A stretch of DNA of 64,000 nucleotides from CAIXZV01 sp963697365. GTDB taxonomy: Bacteria; Chloroflexota; Limnocylindria; Limnocylindrales; CSP1-4. The stretch is from assembly GCA_963697365.1 (NCBI GenBank), contig CAVONT010000021.1, positions 258,317-322,316 on the forward strand. Reading direction: 5' to 3'. Positions within the stretch are counted from its first letter, which is position 1; each line of letters opens with the position of its first letter. Below, piece after piece: positions 1 through 8,800 of this stretch. A program made the translations under genes and the position numbers. The notes below the pieces were generated by a model. That model made no database searches. It worked only from the letters and a program-made list of their open reading frames with translations, and was not told the DNA's origin.

Positions 1-2
1 TG

Positions 3-197
3 GCCGGTGAGGCAATCTGGGGCATCGTCCACTCGCACGTGCGGACGCCGGCCGAACCGTCCCGTACGGATATCGAGGCGGCAACGTGGCCGTCGGCGCT
101 GTACCTGCTCGTCGCCCTCGAGGTGCCGCAACTCCGGGCCTGGCGCATCGTCCACGGCGAGCGTCACGAGGTCCCGCTCGAGATCGTGGACGGGTGA
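3..197 (+). CDS. JAMM/MPN-type (M67) metallopeptidase, C-terminal part
   Basis: The reading frame enters from the left edge and ends at TGA 195-197, so only the last 64 residues are visible. They contain a complete JAMM zinc motif, H-x-H-x7-S-x2-D, at fragment residues His10, His12, Ser20 and Asp23. This is the signature of the bacterial M67/MPN isopeptidase family, whose members cleave C-terminal adducts from ubiquitin-like or sulfur-carrier proteins such as MoaD/ThiS relatives. The catalytic Glu would lie upstream, outside the window. The next gene starts inside the stop codon (GTGA overlap), which suggests co-transcription. The family call is firm from the motif; the substrate is unknown. 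Confidence 0.7.
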   Translation, partial: AGEAIWGIVHSHVRTPAEPSRTDIEAATWPSALYLLVALEVPQLRAWRIVHGERHEVPLEIVDG

Positions 198-616
198 GCG
201 CTACACCCGGGCGCGGGCGGCTCCTGTGGATGCTGGCCGGGGTCGCCGCGCTCGTGGGAGGGACGCTTCTCGGCTGGAGCGGCGACCTTCTCGAGGCCGT
301 CGCGACGCCACCGCCGGTGCTGCGTGCAGCCCTCGTCGGGCTGTCCGTCGTCGCGGGCCTGTGGTGTCTGCGCGGCGCCGTGGAGCGGATCGAGGCCGGC
401 CGGGCGGTACCCGAGGGCGAGCTCGCCACGCGCGATCTGGGGACCTTGGTGCGCGGCGTCCGGCTCGTGTTCCTCGCGGTCGCCGCGTTCTCGGCAGCAG
501 CAGCCTGGCTCCTGGGACATCCCCTGCCGCTTGTGGTGGCGCTCGTCATCGCGGGCGTGGACATCCTCGAGACGACCCTCCTCTTGATCGTGGTGTCGCT
601 CCGTCGCGAGCCCTGA
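194..616 (+). CDS. small multi-pass membrane protein
   Basis: This 140-residue protein begins with a GTG that overlaps the preceding stop codon by 4 bases; the ATG further upstream in this frame would overlap the previous gene deeply and is unlikely. I see about four hydrophobic segments, at roughly residues 10-30, 45-60, 90-108 and 112-132. A charged stretch in the middle carries several Glu and Arg residues. I do not recognise a family. The overlap with the metallopeptidase end points to a shared transcript. The function is unknown; it could be a membrane partner of the upstream protease, but this is only inferred from position. Confidence 0.6.
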   Translation: MSATPGRGRLLWMLAGVAALVGGTLLGWSGDLLEAVATPPPVLRAALVGLSVVAGLWCLRGAVERIEAGRAVPEGELATRDLGTLVRGVRLVFLAVAAFSAAAAWLLGHPLPLVVALVIAGVDILETTLLLIVVSLRREP

Positions 617-727
617 CGCCAGGGCCACCCGACGAGCGGTCCCTGTCCAGGGCCCCGTCCAGGTCCCTGGCCCTCCAGACGCAGGCCGCTCCTTCACGCG
701 TGGCGCGCCCACCGCTCCCACTTCGGC

Positions 728-745
728 GATGCCCGTATGGGCATC
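728..745. repeat. 18-bp palindrome, family A copy 1
   Basis: The sequence GATGCCCGTATGGGCATC has perfect 7-bp arms (GATGCCC/GGGCATC) around a 4-base centre. The same arms recur at 839-856 with a different centre, and at 1447-1464 with one mismatch. A conserved arm with a variable centre is typical of a protein-binding site or a dispersed REP-like element. Confidence 0.7.
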
Positions 746-838
746 AGGCGAGTGCAAGCACTTGGGGCACCTCGGCGAGCCCGTTCAGGCGTCCCGGGCG
801 CGCTCGTTCCGAGGGCTGTCACGCTGGGCCCGGCCAGT

Positions 839-856
839 GATGCCCAAATGGGCATC
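839..856. repeat. 18-bp palindrome, family A copy 2
   Basis: The arms GATGCCC and GGGCATC are perfect and identical to copy 1; the centre is AAAT. The centre-to-centre distance from copy 1 is 111 bp. It lies about 75 bp upstream of the XRE regulator start and could therefore also be an operator. Confidence 0.7.
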
Positions 857-930
857 AAGCGGGCCAGGTTGTCCACATTGCGCCCGGAGCGACAAGCGGT
901 GGGTGAGTGCCGCATGCAAGAGTCGGCCGC

Positions 931-1392
931 ATGAAGGCGGAACACCCACGTGATGCCTGGGCTCGACTCGCTCTCGGCAACTGGCTGCGGCGATGGCGGC
1001 TCAGTACGGGCGCCTCGCAGCGTCGCGCCGCTTCCTTGGCGAGCATCGACCAGAGCTTCCTGTCGCGCGTGGAGCGTGGTCACCGTCGCATGTCCGGCGA
1101 TACGCTCGCCCGGCTCATCATCACGCTTGACTGGCTGTCAGGGGGTGGTCTTCCAGGGGGCCCCTACGCGGCGATGCATCATTCGCTTCCTGCCACCGGG
1201 GCCCCACTTGCCGGGAAGGCGCCGCCCGTCGTGGTTGGAGCCGCCCTCCTGGGCGAGGGGCGACCCGTCGTTCCGGCCACGGAGTGGGCCGACGCGCAGC
1301 AGGTCCTGCGCCGCGCGGACACTCCTCGCGCCTCACCCCTCCAGCCGCCGACGATTGCCGAAGCGCTTGCCATACGCGTCGCCCGGCGTTGA
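931..1392 (+). CDS. XRE-family helix-turn-helix regulator
   Basis: The protein has 153 residues from ATG 931; an in-frame GTG at 907 would add eight residues. Residues about 12-62 match the Cro/C1-type helix-turn-helix: an N-terminal helix with LGNWLRRWRLSTGASQR, then QSFLSRVERGHRRMS as the recognition region, then a final helix around LARLIITLDWL. The rest is proline- and alanine-rich and resembles no domain I know. Palindromes of one family lie both upstream (728, 839) and downstream (1447), so this regulator is a candidate to bind them, which is only inference. The frame is intact. Confidence 0.65.
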   Translation: MKAEHPRDAWARLALGNWLRRWRLSTGASQRRAASLASIDQSFLSRVERGHRRMSGDTLARLIITLDWLSGGGLPGGPYAAMHHSLPATGAPLAGKAPPVVVGAALLGEGRPVVPATEWADAQQVLRRADTPRASPLQPPTIAEALAIRVARR

Positions 1393-1446
1393 GTAGCGTC
1401 CCTCGGACGAGAGCGACAGGGCGCGTGCAGGCGCGTGCCCCGGAGT

Positions 1447-1464
1447 GATGCCCATACGGTCATC
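1447..1464. repeat. 18-bp palindrome, family A copy 3
   Basis: The left arm GATGCCC is identical to the other copies; the right arm reads GGTCATC, one mismatch from a perfect palindrome, and the centre is ATAC. It lies just after the XRE gene and upstream of the universal stress protein gene. Confidence 0.6.
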
Positions 1465-1494
1465 GCGCCCGGGGGCACCGCGCCCGGGGGCACC
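1465..1494. repeat. 15-bp tandem duplication
   Basis: The 15-bp unit GCGCCCGGGGGCACC occurs twice head to tail directly after palindrome copy 3, followed by a partial third unit. It lies in non-coding sequence upstream of the universal stress protein gene and probably reflects local slippage. Confidence 0.6.
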
Positions 1495-1640
1495 GCGCCT
1501 GCACGGGCCCGGAGCGATGGCGGCCGTGGGACACCGCCGGACGGGATCCGTACCGTCCGGTCGGGCCGATCCTTCGGGACGTCCGGCCGGTACTGCCCGT
1601 GGCGCGACTGCGGGACGATAGGTTCGATCGGAGGGTCCCG

Positions 1641-2552
1641 ATGCGCATCCTGCTCGCCGTCGACGGCTCGGTCTCCAGCGACCACGCCGTCTCGCTCGTC
1701 ACCTCGCTCCAGCTGCCTGCCGACTCGCTCGTCCGCGTCATCGCCGTGCAGGCGCCGTACACCGATGGCCTTGCCATGACCTGGGCAGCAATGGGCGAGG
1801 CCGGCACCAGCCTCGAGACAGCCCAGGAGGCCAGCGTCCGCCATCACCGCGAGGCCGTCGCCCGTGCGGAGGCGCGCCTGCTGCGCGAGGGGCTCACGGT
1901 CGAGGGCTTCCTCGTTCACGGACGCCCCGGGAGCGCGATCGTCGATGAGGCCAACGCGATCGGCGCTGACCTTGTGGTCGTCGGGAGCCGGGGTCACGGC
2001 TCGATTGCCACGATGGTCCTTGGCTCCACCGCCTCCGAAGTCGTGGACCACTCGCCGTGTCCTGTCCTCGTCGCGCGGACTGAGCACCTCGGGCCGGTCG
2101 TCTTCGCGGATGACGGATCGCACTCCGCCCGGACCGCGGAGATGGTCTTCACGAGCTGGCCGCTGTTCAGGCAAGAGCACGTGACGGTGCTCACGGTCGC
2201 CGAGCTCGCCGTCCCGGTTGCCGCGGGGTTCACGCCTGGTATGTACGACCAGGCCCTCGAGGTCTACACGCGGTCCGCGGATGACACTCGCCGCGAGACC
2301 GAGCAGGAGGCGATGAACGAGGCCCACCGGCTCGTGAGCGCCGGCCTCGCCGCAGACGCCGTGGCGCTTGACGGAGACCCGGCTGCCGAGATCCTCCAGT
2401 ACGCCGCCAGCCGGGGCGTTGCCACGATCGTCGTGGGAACCCGGGGGCACACCGGGCTCGCCCGGCTGATCCTCGGCAGCGTTGCCCGGAACGTGCTGCA
2501 GCACGCCGGGTGCTCGGTGCTGGTCGTGCGGGACCGCAAGGCGAAGGCGTAG
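1641..2552 (+). CDS. tandem universal stress protein (two USP domains)
   Basis: The protein has 303 residues. The ATG at 1641 is preferred to an upstream in-frame start because a GGAGGG ribosome site lies just before it and the protein then opens with the typical MRILLAVDGS. The first UspA domain covers about residues 1-145 and contains the nucleotide-binding signature VVGSRGHGS...GSTASEVV. The second covers about 150-300 and contains VVGTRGHTGLARLILGSVA. Both have the G-2x-G-9x-G(S/T) pattern of ATP-binding USPs. The double-domain form is common in actinobacteria and Chloroflexota and is linked to dormancy, hypoxia or stress. It is monocistronic and intact, with a likely role as a stress-responsive ATP-binding protein in the cytoplasm. 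Confidence 0.85.
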   Translation: MRILLAVDGSVSSDHAVSLVTSLQLPADSLVRVIAVQAPYTDGLAMTWAAMGEAGTSLETAQEASVRHHREAVARAEARLLREGLTVEGFLVHGRPGSAIVDEANAIGADLVVVGSRGHGSIATMVLGSTASEVVDHSPCPVLVARTEHLGPVVFADDGSHSARTAEMVFTSWPLFRQEHVTVLTVAELAVPVAAGFTPGMYDQALEVYTRSADDTRRETEQEAMNEAHRLVSAGLAADAVALDGDPAAEILQYAASRGVATIVVGTRGHTGLARLILGSVARNVLQHAGCSVLVVRDRKAKA

Positions 2553-2653
2553 CGGCTGGACGGTCCGAGGCCGCCTGTCCCGACGCGCGCAGGACGGCAT
2601 GGCCGATGCCCCGCGGCCCGCAGACCTGGGCGCCGTCTCACTCCGAGTACGCT

Positions 2654-2695
2654 TCGACTGGGTCTGTCGACTGGGTCTGTCTGTCGACTGGGTCT
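2654..2695 (+). repeat. threefold direct repeat TCGACTGGGTCTG
   Basis: The 13-bp unit TCGACTGGGTCTG occurs at 2654-2666 and 2667-2679, and a third copy (TCGACTGGGTCT) at 2684-2695 after a 4-base spacer. The array runs directly into a TTGACA box and is therefore well placed as an activator or repressor site for the two-component genes downstream. Confidence 0.6.
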
Positions 2696-2723
2696 TGACA
2701 GCCGCGATGCTTCTGCTGATGCT
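2695..2723 (+). promoter_or_regulatory. candidate promoter of the two-component operon
   Basis: A consensus -35 box TTGACA lies at 2695-2700. Seventeen bases further on, 2718-2723 reads GATGCT, a weak -10 match. It is about 110 bp upstream of the histidine kinase start and abuts the 13-bp direct repeats. The -35 is convincing and the -10 is not, so the assignment is tentative. Confidence 0.35.
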
Positions 2724-2831
2724 TCCCCCCTCGTCGTTGCGGCACGCCGTGTGCGGTCGCGTGACCCCGCTGCGTCGGCATCCGGGATGGGGAGGATGGT
2801 GGCCACTGCTGCTGCGGGCTCGGTTTCAGCT

Positions 2832-4404
2832 ATGAGGCTGAACCGCCTGTCGAGTCTGAGCACCCCGCTCGACCGCCTCTTCGTGGCGGGCATCGTCGCC
2901 TGCGTCGTGGTCAGCGTGTACGTTGTCACTCCGGGTGTCCATGGCCACGCGATCCTGCCCGCGGTCGACCTCGTCCTGGACACCGTCGCCGGTGGTCGTC
3001 TGCATCGCGCTGACGACGCTCGCGTGGGCGCGCTTCCGCGAGCGGCAGGTGGATCGCCGCCGCCTACCACGCCGCCGCGTTCATGGCGCTGTCGATCGCC
3101 TACGGCATCGCCGTGGTCGTGACCCTCCAGCACGCTGGACGCAACCTCGCCGAGCCCGACGCCACCAGATCCTGGTGTTCGCCGTTCCCAGGCTCGCCGC
3201 CGCCATCCTGTTCGTGATCGCCGGCGTCTTCACGCGACCGGCCGACGTACGGCTGGAACCCGGCCTGGATCCTGGTCGCACCGACACTCGGCGTCCTCCT
3301 CGCCGCGCTCGTCGGCCGATGGTTCGACCCGCCGCCGGATGCGCTCGCGCTCATCACGTTCGACGGACCCGACCGGGCTGCCGCACATCACGCCGTTCGG
3401 CGCCGTCATCCACCTCGCGACGTCCGTCCTGTTCTTCGTGGGCGCCTACGTCAGCCGGACGCCTGTGGCACGCCGGCCGCTCCGTCATCGACGGCTGGAT
3501 CGCCGTCGGTCTCGTCTTCGCCGGCTTCGCCGAGCTGCACTGGACGCTCTACCCGAGCGCCCACCCGGGCCAGGTGTCGACCGCCGACCTGCTCCGCCTG
3601 GTCTGCTCGGCGTGCCTGCTGGCCGGGCTCGCGAGCGCCTTCCGCGCGAGCCAGCGGGAGCTGCGGACGGCGAACGTCGAGCTCGCGGAGCTGCGCGACG
3701 CGGAGGTCGAGCGCGCGGCGACGGAGGAGCGCACGCGGCTGGCGCGCGAGCTGCACGACGGGCTGGCGCAGGACCTGTGGCTGGCCAAGCTGCGGGCCGG
3801 CGAGCTGCTGGCCATGGATGGCCTGCCGGTCGAGGCCCGGCGAGCCGCCGAGAGCGCGGCGGCGGCCATCGACGTCGGGCTCGCCGATGCCCGCGAGGCC
3901 GTGGCCGCCCTGCGCAGCTCCGGCGCACGCCGACTCCGGGCTTCTGCAACCTGGTCCGCCGGACCGTCGAGGACCACGGAGACCGGTTCGGCCTCCGGGT
4001 CGAGTTCACGTTCGAAGGCGGATCACACGACGAACATCGCCCCGCGGACGCAGGCCGAGATCCTCCGGATCGTCCAGGAGGCGCTGGCCAACGTCGCCCG
4101 GCATGCGCAGCGCCACGGTCGTCGGCGTGCGCCTCGTGATCAGCGGACGACCGGATCACGCTCCGCGATCGCCGACAACGGCCGCGGGTTCGACACCGGC
4201 GGCCGTCCGACCGCGAGCTACGGCCTGGTCTCCATGCGCGAGCGGGCGGCGCTCATCGGCGGCCGGCTCCGGGTCGCCTCCCGGCCCGAGTCGGGCACGC
4301 TGGTCATCCTGACCGCACCGCTACCGCCAGCGGCGCCCGCGCGCCCGACGCCGCTCGTCCCCGGCGGAGCAGGCATGACCGGTCGAGCCCCCCGATCCGG
4401 GTGA
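2832..4404 (+). CDS. NarL/DesK-type membrane sensor histidine kinase (frameshifted in this assembly)
   Basis: Read through several 1-base indels, this is one sensor kinase of about 520 residues. It starts MRLNRLSSLSTPLDRLF, and the first half holds a series of hydrophobic segments, for example FVAGIVACVVVSVYVV, a segment around LAAAILFVIAGVF, and LATSVLFFVGAYV. Next come a short coiled linker and a HisKA_3 dimerisation domain with the phospho-acceptor in ERTRLARELHDGLAQDLW near 3740-3780. The C-terminal HATPase domain contains EILRIVQEALANVARHA (N box) and IADNGRGFD (G1 box). Frame changes occur near 2985, 3045, 3175, 3245, 3370, 3465, 3930, 4030, 4100 and 4160; most are corrected by removing one base. 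Its stop overlaps the response regulator start (GTGA), so the pair is co-translated. Confidence 0.75.
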
Positions 4405-5033
4405 TGGTCGTGGACGACCACCCGCTCGTCGCTCGGCCGTCGCGAAGGCGATCTCCGGCGACGGCATGGTCGTGGTCGCCGAGGCCTCGACGGCGGAGGA
4501 GGCGCTCGCGCTCGCTCCGCAGGTCGCCCCGGACATCCTGCTCCTCGACATCGCGCTGCCGGGCATGTCCGGGGTCGAGCTCGTCCGGGAGCTGGCGCCT
4601 CGGCTGCCCAGCACCCGGATCGTGATGCTGACCGTGTCCTCGGCCGATCGCGACGTGGCCGATGCGATGCGGTACGGCGCCAGCGGCTACCTGACCAAGG
4701 ACCTCTCGCCGGAGGCGCTCGTGCGTCGCTCCGGGCGACGCAGACCGGCGAGCTGGTCATCCCGCGGCGGCTCGCGGCCCGCCTCCTCACCAAGGTCGCT
4801 CCGGCGTGGCGCCCCCGGCGACCCGGTCGGGAGGAGGCCGGCCGTCGACCGCCTGACCACGCGGGAGCGGGACATCCTGCGCCTGCATCGCGGATGGCCT
4901 CAGCGATCGCGACATCGCCACGGCGCTCACGATCTCGACCCGTACGGTCGAGTCGCACGTGAGCAGCATCCTGCGCAAGCTGGACGTGCGGAACCGCGCC
5001 GAGGCCGCGCGCCGCTACCGGGACGAGGCCTGA
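4401..5033 (+). CDS. NarL/FixJ-family response regulator (frameshifted in this assembly)
   Basis: The partner of the preceding kinase starts with GTG 4401 inside the kinase stop codon. The receiver domain (about residues 1-120) shows VMVVDDHPLV with the acidic pocket, ILLLDIALPGMSG with the phospho-acceptor Asp, and SGYLTKD with the conserved Lys. The C-terminal LuxR helix-turn-helix reads LTTRERDILRL, then SDRDIATALTISTRTVESH, then VSSILRKLDV. Single-base indels near 4432, 4730 and 4888 interrupt the frame. The first looks like a lost base in VRSAVAK, and the last an extra base before IADGLSDRD. The target genes are unknown; the membrane sensor implies an envelope or redox signal. Confidence 0.75.
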
Positions 5034-5044
5034 GCGGCGGGATA

Positions 5045-5486
5045 TCAGGGTCCGGACGCGCCAGGTGACCGGGCGTGGGGCGTCGCGTCCGATGTCGCCG
5101 TGACCCGCGCCGCCTCCCGGACCGCCGCGATCTCGACCCGGAGCAGCTCCGGATCCGCGGTCCGGATCTCGAGGCCGCGTCCGTCGCCGACGACCAGCCG
5201 CAGCGCACCGGTGGCCACGACCGCCTCCCGGATCTCGACGAGCGGGACCTCGACCGGGACCGGCCCCAGGTAGACGAGGCGTGACGTCGTCACGTAGAGG
5301 TCGCCGCGAAGGCCCAGGTCGGGTTCCTGAACTCAGTCCTTGCGACGCTCGATGGAGACGGCGCGGCGCACCGCGACGACGCGCTCCCCGGGGGCGAGCA
5401 TCACGCCGATCCGCTCGTCGGGCTCGATGGCGACGATCCCCTGCTCGCGAAGCCGGCGCCGGGCGTCGTCGGCCGGACGCCGTCAT
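5045..5486 (-). CDS. GRAM/PH-like domain protein (disrupted frame)
   Basis: On the minus strand the frame gives about 147 residues with an apparent N-terminal helix (DDARRRLREQGIVAIE). It then reads MLAPGERVVAVRRAVSIERRK and, after the interruption, LRGDLYVTTSRLVYLG followed by VPVEVPLVEIREAVV and LRLVVGDGRGLEI. The 'GDLYVTTSRLVYLG' strand pair and the 'LxPGERV' opening are the pattern of small GRAM/PH-like domains. An in-frame TGA at about 5333-5335 is probably produced by two compensating indels: removing one T and adding one G gives RRKDEFRNPDLGLRGD. Another extra C near 5470 shifts the start. The function is unknown. It lies tail to tail with the response regulator. Confidence 0.45.
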
Positions 5487-5806
5487 CTGCGGACGCGGCG
5501 GTCGGGGGGTCGGGAGCCGGTCAGGTGGACTCACCGCACATGCTTGCACTCCGGCCCGGGGTCGCGCCAACGGGGTATGTCCCGCGATCCGGTACGGGTA
5601 TTGCGTCTCCGTATGCCCGCACCACGGACTCCGAAGATCCGTGCTCGACCCCGTGGCATCCCGGATGGGCAGGGCCGGCGTAGCGCCTACGGTCTCGAGC
5701 GTGTCGCTCCGGGCCGTCATGGAGGTTCCGGCGTCCCGCCGGAGCGCGAGGGGCCCACGCGTGCCGCCGGACGGCGGCGAGGCGGCGGGGAAGGAGAGAG
5801 GATCGG
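5487..5806. other. intergenic region upstream of the multicopper oxidase
   Basis: I see no gene, RNA or strong palindrome here. The last bases, GGAAGGAGAGAGGATCGG, supply a strong ribosome-binding site for the start at 5807. Any promoter for the oxidase should lie in this stretch, but no clear -35/-10 pair stands out. Confidence 0.4.
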
Positions 5807-8800
5807 ATGAACAGGAGACTGGTGGCCCTGGCCGCCGCGTTCGTGCTGCTGGTGTCGGCCGCGACACCCGGCATGGCACGGGTGAGCCCACCCGGCCCGG
5901 ATGCGGCGGCCGCTCCCGGCGCCGGCCGGCGCCCGCTGAGCGCGATCGATCGAATCCAAGGTCCCCCACTACTTCGGGCCGTACCCGAACTGGGCGAACA
6001 GCCCGTTCACGCTGCCCGACGTCGCGGTGACGATCACCGGCGGCGGCGGGTCCGGCGCAACGGCCGAGGCCACGATCGGCGCGAACGGCGCCGTGACCGG
6101 CCTCACGATCACCGATCCTGGCAGCGGCTACACGTCCCGCCCGACCGTGGTGTTCACCGGCGCCGGCCGGGACGCGCGCCGCCACCGCCACGATCACGAC
6201 CAACGGGTCCGTGACGAGCGTTTCCGTCACCAACGGTGGCGCGGGCTACACCACCCCCACGGTCTCGTTCACCGGCGGCGCGAACGCGCCAGTCGACGTG
6301 ACAGTCGGCAACCCGCTGGTCGACCGAGCATACGCGACCGACTACAGCACCCCGCCGACCATCGTCCAGCCGACGGCCACCGTAGACACGGTGGACCCGG
6401 CGGTCTACGACATCGCGCTCGGCACCGCCATCGGCGGCACCTTCGACCTGGGCGTCGACGGCACGGTCGTCACCGTCCCGTTCGAGGCCACTCGCTGGCG
6501 ACCTCGAGGTGCTCTCGGCGGCCCGGCGGTCGCGACGGTCAGCGGCACCTGGCACATCGTCTTCACGGCAGCGCCTTCCGTCGTGACGGTTGACGGCACG
6601 AACCTTGTCCAGCCCACGGCTCCGCTACTCGTGCCGGTCCTCGTGGTTGTCCCGACGCCGCTTCCGGCCGGCACGCTGAATGCGTTCCAGGCGAGAAACC
6701 AGGCCACGCCAGGCGGCAGCCCTGCACCCTCCGCGGGCAACGACTTCCACGCCTATGTCCTCCGCAAGTCGGGCACCGACTACAGCGTGGTGTTCGACAG
6801 CGGGCTCCTCACCGTCCCCGCTCTCGCCGACCCGGCCATCTCCGAGATTGGGACCTTCCCCATTGCCGGCGGCGTGGCGGTCCAGGCGGGCGATGTGCTC
6901 GGCTTCTATGGCGCCGGCATCCCGGTCGACATCGATGCCGCCGGCCTCGACATCCTGAGCTACCCCGCCCCGGCGGCCCCCGTGCAGGGCGCGACGATCA
7001 CGTTGCCGAGTGCGGCGTTCCCGATCTACCCGCAGGCGCGCACCTACTCGTTCGGCGCGCTCGTCACCGACACCTCCGGCGTCGGTACCCCGACCGCGGC
7101 CACGGCGACCGTCTTCGGCGGCGTGGACGCCGTCGTCCTCACCGACTTCGGCAGCGGCTACACCATGCCGACGGTCGACTTCGACTTCCCCGACGATCCG
7201 GCGGGCACGCAGGCCACCGCACACGTCACCTGCGCCGCGACGACGGGCCCCGACGTGGCGTGTTCGGACCCGGGTGTTGCCACACCGCTCGTGATCACGG
7301 GCGTCGTGGTCGACAACCCGGGCTCCGGCTACGCCGCCGCCCCGAGCGTCGTCATCCGCGACGGCACCGCGTTCGACCCGCTCCTCGGCTCGACCCCGGC
7401 GCCTCGCGACCGCGACCCTGGCCATCCAGTCCGTCGTCCTCGACACGTTCGGCGCCGGCTACCAGACCGCCCCGACCGTGGCCATCACCGATGCCACGGG
7501 CTCCGGCTCCGGCGCGACCGCAACCGCGACCACCGACATCGGCATCGTCTCCGCGTCTGACGCTCACCAACGGTGGCTCCGGCTACCTGACGCCGGGCAT
7601 CAAGAAGTTCGAGGACGCGCTGCCGGGCCTGTGCACGCCGCCGGCCTGCCCGTCTACACGGCGGACCCCGCGCCAAGTACATCCCGCTCGGCGTGCCGGA
7701 GCGCAGAACGTCTACGAAGGCGTCAAGGCCGACGAGTACGTCATCGGCCTGGTCCAGTACAGGACGTCGTTCTCCTCGAGCCTGCCCGACACGCTCGTCC
7801 GCGGCTACGTCCAGCTCGAGACACCCGACAACGCCGGCATCAGCCAGCACTGTCCCGCTCGTGAACGAGCTACGTGGACGGGAGCGCGCCCACGTCCCGT
7901 GCTCATGCACGGACGGCGTCACCCAGGGCTCGCGGTGACCCCGCCCCAGTGGCTCGGCCCCACGATCGTCGCGACCAAGGACAAGCCGGTCCGGATCACC
8001 TTCCACAACCTGCTGCCGACGGGCGATGGACGGCGACCTGTTCCTGCCCGTCGACACCACGCTCATGGGTTCCGGCATGGGACCCGGCATGGCGATGCGC
8101 GTCCGGTCAACGACGGCACCGTCACGGACGACGTCCGCAACCCGATGTGCACGGATGCCACAGGCGATGGGCGACATGTGCTTCACGAAGAACCGCGCCA
8201 CGCTGCACCTCCACGGCGGCATCACCCCGTGGATCAGCGACGGCACGCCGCACCAGTGGATCACGCCCGGCCGGCGAGACGACGTCGTGGCCGCAGGGCG
8301 TCAGCGTCGGCAACGTGCCCGACATGACCGCCTGCGACGCCGCCGACGACGGCTGCCAGACGTTCTACTACACGAACCAGCAGTCGGCGCGGCTGATGTT
8401 CTACCACGACCATGCGTGGGGCATCACCCGCCTCAACGTCTACGCGGGCGAGGCCGCCGGCTACCTGATCAGCGACGACACCGAGCAGGCGCTGCTCGCG
8501 TCCGGGACCGATCCCGGCCGACCAGATCCCGCTCGTCGTCCAGGACCGCACGTTCGTCCCGGATCGCCGTGCAGCTCGCCCAGCAGGATCCCACGTGGGA
8601 CACCGCCCGCTGGGGCGGCATGGGCAACTTCTGGTACCACCACGTCTACATGCCCGCGCAGAACCCCGGCGACCCGTCCGGCATGAGCGCGTACGGCCGG
8701 TGGATGTACGGCCCGTGGTTCTGGCCGCCGGCCACGCCGCACGATCACGGCCCGATCGCCAACCCGTACTACAACATGGACCCGAAGGGCCCCGACGGGT

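Larger units (their letters stand above)
617..930. other. intergenic region with two palindromes
   Basis: No convincing gene lies here on either strand; the open frames are GC-driven and mutually overlapping. The notable content is two 18-bp palindromes at 728-745 and 839-856, annotated separately. The stretch ends in the probable leader of the XRE-type regulator. Confidence 0.5.

Noticed and set aside
1179..2600. Long minus-strand frame opposite the universal stress protein
   Set aside because: It is Arg/Gly/Pro-rich without motifs, a common shadow of GC-rich coding DNA, while the plus strand carries clear UspA motifs.
2832..5033. Two-component genes as true pseudogenes
   Set aside because: Kinase and regulator motifs are all present and in order; each break is fixed by one base, and similar breaks occur across unrelated genes.
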